From assembly GCA_948829205.1 (NCBI GenBank), contig CAQLOA010000004.1:1-23950 (forward strand): 23,950 bases of DNA, in the 5' to 3' direction. The translations under genes and the position numbers were made by a program. The notes under the pieces are model-generated. The model made no database searches. It worked only from the letters and a program-made list of their open reading frames with translations, and was not told the DNA's origin. This document shows, piece after piece, positions 7,696-14,059 of this stretch (its first letter is position 1; each line of letters starts with the position of its first letter). The stretch comes from an uncultured Eggerthellaceae bacterium. GTDB taxonomy: Bacteria > Actinomycetota > Coriobacteriia > Coriobacteriales > Eggerthellaceae.

Positions 7696-8895
7696 TTACT
7701 CGACGTCCGGCATCGCGTCGAGCTCCTCCTGCGTTATTTCGTGCTCTTCCACTACTCCGCTGTCGTCGTCTATGTCGACGTCCTCCGTGCTTTCAACGCT
7801 CTTGAGCACGGCCACCAACAGGTAGCGGGCATTGTTGTTGGCAGGCTGCGTGCACGTGCTGAGAATCAGCAACTTGTCCTTGTCGGGGTTCAGCTCCGCT
7901 TCCAGCTTCCTAACGTTCTTGTTGATGGAGCTCGGGTCTTGCACCATCTTGAAGAAATCGGCGCGCACCTGCGGGTCGTTCATGTCGTTCGCCATCAATA
8001 TGTGGCTGTTGTCGTACTCGAAGGCCGAAACCACCTCGTATTCCAGGCGCTCGTCAGGCGTATAGATGTAGAAGGTGGGATGCTCTTCGAAGAACGTCTC
8101 GTCCTCGAAGTTGTGAAGCGTGGTGAACATCGTGTCGGCCTGCTCGAAGGTGTGCCCGTAAATAAGAGTCACCGGGTCTTCCTCGAAGTCCTTGGTGTTG
8201 TACCCAACCTGCGTGTACAGGGTGCCGTTCACTTCCGGCTCGCCGTCGATGTTGCGCATCAAGTAGTAGTCGTCAACCAGCGGATGCTGCAGGATGGGAT
8301 AGTCGACGTTGGTGTCTTCCACTTGCAGCCAGGCATATACGTCAGGGTTGCGGCCGATCCACTCGTCCCAGTCGACGGGGTTCACAAGCTCGCCCGCATC
8401 GTTGTACTTTGTGTCCGAGAACGAAAGCATCGTCTCGTCCTGGGCCTCGCCGGCTTCGTTGTTGCCCGAAAGGCCCATCCCTACTCCCATGGCAACGACC
8501 GCGGCCACCACGACGGCTGCTATGCCTATGGCTAACGGCTTCCTAGACTTCTTCTTCGCAGCGACATGGCTGTGCGGCTTCTGGGCTTCCTTCGGCTTCG
8601 CGTCACCGTCAGGCTTGTTCTCGCTTTGCGCATCCGTCTTCTTGATGAAGTCGCTCGAGGGCTTCACGTCACCCTTGATATCCTTCGGTGACTTCGCCTC
8701 GTCTTTGATGTCCTTCGATGGAGCGTCCTTCTCGGAAGCTTCCGCACTTTCCCGCATCGGTTTGGCGTCTTGAGGATTCGCAGGAGGAATCTTCCGGACC
8801 TTGGATTGGCCTGCATCCTTGCCGTCGGAGGACTTCCTATAGGTGGGCTTCTTCTTGTCGTTCTGGTCGTTATTGGGGCTAGCGGCCAATTTCAT
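7696..8895 (-). CDS. Class B-like sortase with long charged cytoplasmic N-terminus
   Basis: Sortases cleave a sorting motif in secreted proteins and join it to a cell-wall or pilin amine. The catalytic domain (about 170-370) has NVDYPILQ, LIYGHTFEQ with catalytic His248, and LSTCTQPANNNARYLLVA with nucleophile Cys348 and Arg357. The order and spacing fit class B. A single membrane segment is at about 120-142. In front of it lie about 119 residues rich in Lys, Asp, Ser and Pro, with near-repeats (KDIKDEAK, KDIKGDVK), an unusually long cytoplasmic extension. The ATG at 8895 has AAAGGA upstream. The gene lies 195 bp after a secreted protein ending in SPKTGC, a candidate substrate, and 298 bp before the LCP gene. 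Confidence 0.9.
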   Translation of the reverse strand: MKLAASPNNDQNDKKKPTYRKSSDGKDAGQSKVRKIPPANPQDAKPMRESAEASEKDAPSKDIKDEAKSPKDIKGDVKPSSDFIKKTDAQSENKPDGDAKPKEAQKPHSHVAAKKKSRKPLAIGIAAVVVAAVVAMGVGMGLSGNNEAGEAQDETMLSFSDTKYNDAGELVNPVDWDEWIGRNPDVYAWLQVEDTNVDYPILQHPLVDDYYLMRNIDGEPEVNGTLYTQVGYNTKDFEEDPVTLIYGHTFEQADTMFTTLHNFEDETFFEEHPTFYIYTPDERLEYEVVSAFEYDNSHILMANDMNDPQVRADFFKMVQDPSSINKNVRKLEAELNPDKDKLLILSTCTQPANNNARYLLVAVLKSVESTEDVDIDDDSGVVEEHEITQEELDAMPDVE

Positions 8896-8948
8896 CCATC
8901 CTTTCGAGGAGCGTCAAGCACGACGCCCGTCGCTTTCTGATAGCATTC

Positions 8949-8964
8949 GGCGTGTTGGCACGCC
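8949..8964. promoter_or_regulatory. 6-bp perfect inverted repeat upstream of the sortase gene
   Basis: GGCGTG and CACGCC arms are separated by TTGG. It lies 54 bp upstream of the sortase start and could be an operator or a 5'-UTR hairpin. No clear promoter hexamers flank it. Confidence 0.25.
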
Positions 8965-9002
8965 ATCGACGCATTCGTTTGACCAACACAGGCACCAAGA
9001 CG

Positions 9003-9030
9003 AGAAAGGGGAGCCCCTACAGCTCCCCTT
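9003..9030 (-). terminator. Terminator downstream of the secreted-protein gene
   Basis: AAGGGGAGC (9006-9014) pairs perfectly with GCTCCCCTT (9022-9030) around a 7-base loop. On the minus strand it is followed by TCTC. It lies about 60 bp after the stop. The T-tract is short, so some readthrough into the sortase gene is possible. Confidence 0.6.
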
Positions 9031-9090
9031 CCACATGAAATCGCGAATTCATGCATCTTTTATGCTGTGTTCAAAACGAATAAGGGGTGA

Positions 9091-9924
9091 TTAGCAACCC
9101 GTCTTGGGAGAGGTGCCCTTGTCGGTGGCGTTGCCAAGAACGTTCAGAGCCTTCTCGAAGTCGGCCTGCTGGACGCCGTTCTCAGGCACGACGCCTGCCG
9201 GCAGCCCACCGCTGCAGTCAACGAGGGTCCAGACGCAGAAGCCGTCCTTCTCGATCTTGATGCAGCCGTTCTTGTCGACGACCAGGGTCTTCTGGATGGT
9301 CTTGCCGTTCTCGTCAAGGATAAGAGCGGTCACGGTGTGGCCAGCGTACTGAGCCTTGTCGAGCACGATGGTGACAGTCATGCCGCCAACGTTGTCACCC
9401 TGAAGCTCGAAGGTGTTGATGACCTCGTTGCCGTTGATGTTGGCAAAGGTACCAACGGCCTTGTTGTAGGCCTTGGCGGCGTCGGTCCAAGCCTTGGTGG
9501 CATCGGTGCCAGCCTTGGCGATCTCGGCGTTGATTGCATCGATCTGAGCCTGAATAGCACGCTGGTCCTGCGGAGTGACAGCAACCGCAAGCTGAGCGTT
9601 GAGCGCATCCAGCTTGGCCTTGTTGTCCTCGGTCGCCTTGGCAACAGCCTCGTCGGCTGCCGCAGCGCCCTTGTCGGTCGCGTAAGCGAAAGCGTTGGCC
9701 TGCGAGTCTTCAACCGTACTGCCGAAGTTGTTGGCATACACGTTAGACGTGTTGCCGTTGATTATGACCTTGCTCATGCCGTTGCCATTGGCAGACGTGT
9801 CGATGACGGACTCAGCGTTCGGCACCACCGTGTCAGCCTCGACGCTGTCTGCGGCAAAGGCTGCTGCAGGCATCGCCATAGCAAGCGCGAAGGCAACGAA
9901 TGCTGCTGCGAATTTCTTCTTCAT
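9091..9924 (-). CDS. Secreted protein of unknown function ending in SPKTGC
   Basis: I do not recognise a named family. The 277-residue product starts with a clear signal peptide (MKKKFAAAFVAFALAMAMPAAAFA, cleavage near 24/25). A Ser/Asn/Gly-rich segment follows (30-75), then an Ala/Lys/Gln-rich stretch likely to be helical or coiled coil (about 83-158), then a beta-type domain (about 162-240) containing Cys221, Cys230 and Cys237. The last residues are TSPKTGC. SPKTG resembles an LPXTG-type sorting pentapeptide, but there is no hydrophobic segment or basic tail after it; the stop is real and the other forward frames offer no tail. The ATG at 9924 has AAAGGAAAGGAA upstream. The next gene downstream is a sortase, so a role as surface or fibre substrate is plausible but unproven. 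Confidence 0.85.
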   Translation of the reverse strand: MKKKFAAAFVAFALAMAMPAAAFAADSVEADTVVPNAESVIDTSANGNGMSKVIINGNTSNVYANNFGSTVEDSQANAFAYATDKGAAAADEAVAKATEDNKAKLDALNAQLAVAVTPQDQRAIQAQIDAINAEIAKAGTDATKAWTDAAKAYNKAVGTFANINGNEVINTFELQGDNVGGMTVTIVLDKAQYAGHTVTALILDENGKTIQKTLVVDKNGCIKIEKDGFCVWTLVDCSGGLPAGVVPENGVQQADFEKALNVLGNATDKGTSPKTGC

Positions 9925-10285
9925 GCCAAAAATTCCTTTCCTTTGGTTTTCTTACCCTTTTCGCATAAGATGCACGAACACATGCAGATACCACTCTAGT
10001 CATTGAAAAAAAAATCAAGTTTTTGCCGAAAGTTTTTTGGCCGCCACTCGCACACGCGCCAGAGCGCACCATTTCACGCCTACGGCGTTGTAGGGCTCTT
10101 GCTGGCGATATTCTGCTTTTTTGAAACTCGGGGTCTTATATCGCGCCTGAATTGTGAAGACGTTTTCTCAAGCTCCGTTTGCCGGAGCATCCGGCTGATT
10201 GGTTGAACTTTGCGAAGGATTTTGTCAACGGATACAACCCATCCGCATGACGGAAATACGCGACATGCGTGTCAAGGGATGCCCC
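9925..10285. other. 361-bp intergenic region upstream of the secreted-protein gene
   Basis: The part nearest the gene (about 9930-10040) is AT-rich for this genome, with a run of nine A (10004-10012) and another T-rich tract. This is consistent with a strong promoter with upstream A/T elements, but I could not assign convincing -35 and -10 boxes. Small hairpins occur at 10076-10088 (ACGCC/GGCGT) and 10172-10188 (GCTCCG/CGGAGC). A 67-codon plus-strand frame (10003-10206) has no ribosome site, and I do not count it as a gene. Confidence 0.5.
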
Positions 10286-10900
10286 TTACTCTTCTATATG
10301 CACGTGGCGGTCGGCGCCGATGGTCATGCGGCCTTCGGCGATCTGGCGCAGGACGCGCGGATACAGCACGTGCTCGACCGCATGGATGGCGACCTCAAGC
10401 TCGTCCAGCGACATGCCTTCCTCTATGCGCACAGGCACCTGGGCGACTATGGGCCCTTTGTCGTATTCCTCGTTGGCCAGGTGCACGGTAACGCCCGTCA
10501 CCTTCACGCCGGCGTTGTAGGCGTCGTCTATGGCGTGCGCGCCAACGAACGAGGGCAGAAGCGCCGGGTGCAGGTTCAGCACCCGATCGGGGAACGCGTC
10601 GAGCATGACCGGCGTGACCTTGCGCATGTATCCCGCCATGACGACGTATTCCGCACCGGCGCCCCTAAGCGCTTCCACGATGTGCGCATCGGCGGCACGC
10701 GGGTCTTCGTACATCGACCGGTTCATCACCATAACCGGAATGCCTGCCTCCTCGGCGCGTTTGATGCCGTAAGCGTCGGGACGAGAGGACACGACTTGCA
10801 CGATTTCAACCGGAAGCCCGTCGTCGCGAACCGCGTCCATTATGGCTTGCAGGTTGGTGCCGCTTCCAGAGAGCAGAACGCCTATCTTGAGGTTCGACAT
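10286..10900 (-). CDS. purN: Phosphoribosylglycinamide formyltransferase PurN
   Basis: PurN formylates GAR with 10-formyl-THF in step three of purine synthesis. The 204-residue product has the substrate-binding loop GVLLSGSGTNLQAI (7-20), the family motif YMRKVTP and the catalytic Asn109-His111 in NLHPALLPSF. Asp147 in YDKGP completes the triad. The ATG at 10900 is chosen because AAAGGAAGG precedes it and MSNLKIGVLLSG is the canonical N-terminus; a longer frame to 11014 has no family similarity. purM lies 141 bp upstream in the same direction, the usual purM-purN pairing. Confidence 0.96.
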   Translation of the reverse strand: MSNLKIGVLLSGSGTNLQAIMDAVRDDGLPVEIVQVVSSRPDAYGIKRAEEAGIPVMVMNRSMYEDPRAADAHIVEALRGAGAEYVVMAGYMRKVTPVMLDAFPDRVLNLHPALLPSFVGAHAIDDAYNAGVKVTGVTVHLANEEYDKGPIVAQVPVRIEEGMSLDELEVAIHAVEHVLYPRVLRQIAEGRMTIGADRHVHIEE

Positions 10901-11009
10901 TTGCCTTCCTTTCGAGTCCGTGCCTAGATGGCGGAAGTGGGGGCAACTCGTCTTGTCGTGGCCGTGGCAGTGGCCAGGTCGTTTGTCACGAACGCCCTGT
11001 TTCAAATGT

Positions 11010-11038
11010 GCCAAAAGCGAACGTCCCTATCACGCCTT
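11010..11038 (+). repeat. Copy of a dispersed motif in the purM-purN gap
   Basis: GCCAAAAGCGAACGT (11010-11024) followed after 6 bases by CACGCCTT recurs on the opposite strand at 6315-6344, downstream of the LCP gene. There the spacer is 7 bases. Two matching copies in intergenic DNA suggest a dispersed intergenic repeat. Confidence 0.5.
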
Positions 11039-11041
11039 CCA

Positions 11042-12091
11042 TTATTTGTATATAACCTTGCCGTCGCCCTCGACGATGCTCCCCATGACGAACGGCTTCT
11101 CGCCCATCTTCGACAGTTCGCGCATCACGTCGTCGGCCTGGTCGGCTGCCACCACAAGGACCATCCCCACTCCCATGTTGAAGGTCTTGAGCGCCTCCTT
11201 CTGCGAAAGGTTGGCCTCTTCGCAGACGAACTGGACGATGGGGGGAACGTCCCAGGTCCCAAGGCGCACCTCGGCGTCGACCCCTTCGTTGAGCGCACGG
11301 TTGAGGTTCTCCGAGATTCCGCCGCCCGTGATGTGCGCCAATGCATGAAGCGCCCCCGGAACGGCCTCCATCACCTCGCGAACGGGCTTCACGTATATGC
11401 GCGTGGGCTGGAGAAGCGCCCCCAGGATGCTCTTGCCGTTAAGGTAGTCGCGCGACTGGGAAAGCTCTTCCCGCGTCCTGCCTTCGACTGCCACCTTGCG
11501 GGCCAGCGAGTAACCGTTGGAGTGCAACCCGCTGGACGGCAGGCCCACGAGCACGTCGCCGACGCGAACGTGCTCCGGGTCGAGCATCTTGGGACGGTCG
11601 ACTATGCCCACGCAGAAGCCCGACAGGTCGTAGTCGTCGTCGGCCATCACGCCGGGGTGTTCGGCCATCTCGCCGCCGATCAGCGAGCATCCTGACATGA
11701 TGCATCCCTTCGCTATGCCCTCCACGATGGACGCCATGGCCTCGGACGACAGCTTCCCCACGGCGACGTAGTCCAGGAAGAACAGGGGCTCTGCCCCCGT
11801 CGCCAGGATGTCGTTCACGCACATGGCGACCAGGTCGATGCCCACGGTGTTGTGAACGCCCAGCATCTGCGCGACCTTGAGCTTCGTTCCCACGCCGTCG
11901 GTTCCGCTGACCAGCAGGGGGTCTTCCATGTCCTTCGCTGCGGCGATGGAGAACAGGCCGCCGAACCCGCCGATGTCGCCCACCACCTCGTTTCTGTACG
12001 TGCGCCGGACCAGAGGCTTGATTGCGTCTACCGCCTTCGCGCCTTCGACGATGTCGACACCTGCCTGGGAGTAAGTGATCTGCTCTGCCAT
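11042..12091 (-). CDS. purM: Phosphoribosylformylglycinamidine cyclo-ligase (AIR synthetase) PurM
   Basis: PurM closes the imidazole ring of FGAM with ATP to give AIR, step five of purine synthesis. The 349-residue length is normal. Visible family motifs are GGFGGLFSIA (41-50), SGTDGVGTKLKVA (62-74), GIDLVAMCVNDILATGAEPLFFLDY (84-108, the ATP/Mg region) and the Gly-rich LIGGEMAEHPGVM. The ATG at 12091 begins the canonical MAEQITYSQAGVDI and has a GGGG stretch upstream. Longer in-frame starts run into a purine-rich repeat and a candidate -10 element, so I reject them. It is followed by purN. Confidence 0.96.
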   Translation of the reverse strand: MAEQITYSQAGVDIVEGAKAVDAIKPLVRRTYRNEVVGDIGGFGGLFSIAAAKDMEDPLLVSGTDGVGTKLKVAQMLGVHNTVGIDLVAMCVNDILATGAEPLFFLDYVAVGKLSSEAMASIVEGIAKGCIMSGCSLIGGEMAEHPGVMADDDYDLSGFCVGIVDRPKMLDPEHVRVGDVLVGLPSSGLHSNGYSLARKVAVEGRTREELSQSRDYLNGKSILGALLQPTRIYVKPVREVMEAVPGALHALAHITGGGISENLNRALNEGVDAEVRLGTWDVPPIVQFVCEEANLSQKEALKTFNMGVGMVLVVAADQADDVMRELSKMGEKPFVMGSIVEGDGKVIYK

Positions 12092-12119
12092 GTTGAAACC
12101 CCAATCGTTGGATAGGGTC

Positions 12120-12125
12120 ATTGTA
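12120..12125 (-). promoter_or_regulatory. Candidate -10 element of purM
   Basis: TACAAT on the minus strand lies 28 bp before the purM ATG, leaving a leader of about 20 bases. The -35 region is poor, so this is tentative. Confidence 0.35.
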
Positions 12126-12415
12126 CAAGATGGGAACGCCGAAGGCCGTACGTCGCCCTCGCTTTCTTCCGCGCTTCCGTCCGCATTTACTTCCACGCTT
12201 GCTTCCATGCTTCCATCTGCCTCCCCGCTTCCCGCTATGGCTCTGTTTCGACTTTCGCGCCAATGATGCTTCCACTTCGCTTCGGCCCATGCGCCCGACC
12301 TCGCTTTGTTTGCTGCTCATGATTGCGCCTTTGCATCCTTGAGTCTTCATCCGCATTCACTCAATCGCCAAGCTTCATGGAAGTTAGCGTTAAGTTTCCC
12401 GAAAGGCCTCTCTGC

Positions 12416-12421
12416 TAGACT
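12416..12421 (+). promoter_or_regulatory. -10 element implying a leaderless transcript
   Basis: TAGACT ends 6 bases before the ATG at 12428, and the ATG has no Shine-Dalgarno sequence. Transcription from this -10 would begin at or next to the A of the ATG. This arrangement is common in high-GC Gram-positives. No clear -35 box is seen. Confidence 0.45.
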
Positions 12422-12427
12422 GCGCGC

Positions 12428-13405
12428 ATGGCGATCATCCTCACAGACGAAACAGCACTCGCATTCTGGCGTCATAGCGGAATCACCGGATCGAGCCTGT
12501 TCGAGACGCGGCCGTGCCGTCTGGCCCGCGTCCCTTCGAAGGTAGCGCCCGCATCCGATATAACAGCAGCCTGCGAGCAGCTCTGCCTCGACGTAGAGCC
12601 CATAGACGTGCTTGTCGGCAGGAAGTGCGACGTGCACCACTCGAAGGGAATAAGCTATTCCGTCTTTTCCGGAAGCTTGCCTTCGCAGTCCGTCTGCAGG
12701 CTGGATAGCGACATGTACGTGACGAGCCCAAAGTTTACGTTCGTTCGCTTGGCAAGAAGAATGACCCCCGTACAGCTCATAAGGCTCGGCTATGAGATGG
12801 CAGGCGGTTTTGCATCCAACCGCTCGGACGCCCGAGGCTTCTCCAAATGCCCAGCCATGTTCAGCATAAAGGAGTTGGCGAGCTTCTTGGATCACGCCAA
12901 AGGCGTTCAGGGATCGGGCCCTGCCAGGCAGGCCGCAAAGCACATGCTGGACAATGCCGCATCTCCCATGGAAGCGGAGCTGGCCATGATACTTACGCTC
13001 CCGAGACGAATGGGAGGTTATGGCCTCCCAAAGCCAGAGCTTAATTATCGCTTGGACCTGGGGACGGCCAACGGCTTCGTTCTGAGCCGAACGTCCATAA
13101 TCGTCGACCTCGCATGGCCCGAAAGAAAGCTGGTCTTGGAGTACGATAGCGACCAATTCCACACCGGGCCAGAAAAAATCGCTGCCGACTCGGAAAGGCG
13201 AAACGATATCGAGCTACTGGGATATGACGTTCAGACTGTCACGAACAAAGAAGTATCCAGCATCGGCAAAACGGACAAGATCGCCAAATCCGTTGCCTCG
13301 AAACTTGGGGTAAGGATCAGAAACGAAGGGGACGGTTTCCTGGGTAAGCAAGTAGAACTGCGCCGCGCCCTTGTAGAACTGCGGAGCAGCCACGAATCGG
13401 AATAG
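12428..13405 (+). CDS. AbiEi-like/DUF559-type protein with PD-(D/E)XK-like C-terminal domain
   Basis: The 325-residue protein has no signal peptide or membrane segment. The C-terminal part (about 178-295) resembles the DUF559/Vsr-like nuclease fold: conserved Glu182 in SPMEAEL, Asp227 in IVDLAWP, Glu238 and Asp240 in KLVLEYDSDQFH, then ADSERRNDIELLGY. These fit the D-ExK/D pattern of PD-(D/E)XK enzymes, with the basic residue not clearly placed. The N-terminal half resembles the winged-helix/linker part of AbiEi-like actinobacterial proteins only in general layout. The gene stands alone on the plus strand inside a minus-strand purine cluster, between repeat-rich spacers, and has no SD site. 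These features suggest an inserted accessory gene, perhaps defence-related. Function and substrate are unknown. Confidence 0.75.
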   Translation: MAIILTDETALAFWRHSGITGSSLFETRPCRLARVPSKVAPASDITAACEQLCLDVEPIDVLVGRKCDVHHSKGISYSVFSGSLPSQSVCRLDSDMYVTSPKFTFVRLARRMTPVQLIRLGYEMAGGFASNRSDARGFSKCPAMFSIKELASFLDHAKGVQGSGPARQAAKHMLDNAASPMEAELAMILTLPRRMGGYGLPKPELNYRLDLGTANGFVLSRTSIIVDLAWPERKLVLEYDSDQFHTGPEKIAADSERRNDIELLGYDVQTVTNKEVSSIGKTDKIAKSVASKLGVRIRNEGDGFLGKQVELRRALVELRSSHESE

Positions 13406-13618
13406 GCATCCCCCCCCAAGCGGCATAAGGGGAGATCGAGGCCGTAACCGCCTACCACGAAAAAGCACGCCTGCCACATAGTACGACTCGCCGTGCCCGC
13501 AATGGGCGAGGCCTCCAAACGGTTTGATGGTTTTTGAAGAGCAGCCTCCACCACCGTCGAAGCGCTAGAAGACGTCAGCCCCTATTACGAAGCATCTCGT
13601 GCACGAAAAGATGGACTT

Positions 13619-13795
13619 TTTGGCAGAATATCGCTCGTTTCAGTCGATCATCCGCAGATTTATAAGCATTCGACCAAAAGACGCAAAGCCGGCAAGCCTT
13701 TGAACGGGGCTTTCTTGACATAAGTTTCATGCAAGACGAATCCCGTGCGCCTAAAGGCAGTTGCCATCGACTGAAACGAGCGATTTTCTGCCAAA
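13619..13795. repeat. 30-bp inverted-repeat element (MITE-like or structured RNA)
   Basis: The arm at 13619-13648 is the reverse complement of 13766-13795 with a single mismatch (29 of 30). The 117-bp interior contains a nested hairpin (AAAGCC near 13685 with GGCTTT near 13708). Short extra pairing (GATGG with CCATT) extends outside the arms. There is no transposase and no clear target duplication. The size and layout resemble a miniature inverted-repeat element, though a large structured RNA is also possible. Confidence 0.65.
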
Positions 13796-13885
13796 TTCGA
13801 ACCATTTCCGCGCATAGGTCCAAAGTGGAAGGCCTGACTCTCATGGATGGATTAAAGGATCGTATATCCGCAGAAGCAAGAGACC

Positions 13886-13961
13886 CTGCTTCCCTGCTTC
13901 CCTGCTTCCCTGCTTCCCTGCTTCCCTGCTTCCCTGCTTGCTAGCTTCCCTGCTTGCTAGC
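13886..13961. repeat. CTGCTTCC tandem octamer array with GCTAGC variants
   Basis: Six perfect head-to-tail copies of CTGCTTCC occupy 13886-13933. They are followed by a partial copy and two 16-bp units of the type CTGCTTGCTAGCTTCC, the second incomplete. The unit is not a multiple of three and lies outside genes. Copy number probably varies by slippage. Confidence 0.9.
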
Positions 13962-14059
13962 TCGCAAGGCGCAGCGGACGAGACAATGACAGACGGACGA
14001 GCGGAGGCGAAGGGATGGGCGAGACCCAGAAAGAATGCCGGAGCGCTCGGCCTGCGGCC

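Larger units (their letters stand above)
12092..12427. other. 336-bp divergent intergenic region with degenerate GGAAGC repeats
   Basis: This region separates purM (minus) from the PD-(D/E)XK-like gene (plus). About 12161-12275 is strongly strand-biased: GCTTCC recurs at 12173, 12201, 12209, 12227 and near 12267 on the plus strand, with related pyrimidine-rich text between. Frames through it give low-complexity Arg/Lys or Glu/Ser peptides and are not credible genes. Confidence 0.55.
13406..14059. other. 654-bp gene-free, repeat-rich convergent region
   Basis: This lies between the 3' ends of the PD-(D/E)XK-like gene and purF. It holds a run of eight C (13410-13417), an inverted-repeat element (13619-13795) and an octamer tandem array (13886-13961). 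Frames exist on the minus strand (for example 13575-13844) but they read through the inverted repeat and lack ribosome sites. No clear intrinsic terminator for either flanking gene is visible. Confidence 0.6.

Noticed and set aside
9031..9090. A frameshifted LPXTG membrane tail after SPKTGC
   Set aside because: I read the other two forward frames past the stop. One stops within about a dozen codons, and I see no hydrophobic-plus-basic tail in either.
10003..10206. Plus-strand frame of 67 codons with a hydrophobic stretch
   Set aside because: There is no ribosome site, its start lies in the poly-A tract upstream of the secreted-protein gene, and no similarity is recognised.
13790..13805. GGTTCGAATTT on the minus strand as a tRNA T-arm
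   Set aside because: No acceptor stem, D-arm or anticodon arm can be folded around it. It belongs to the outer part of the inverted-repeat element.
13575..13844. Minus-strand frame of 89 codons downstream of purF
   Set aside because: It spans both arms of the 30-bp inverted repeat and has no ribosome site. It is most likely a by-product of the repeat element.
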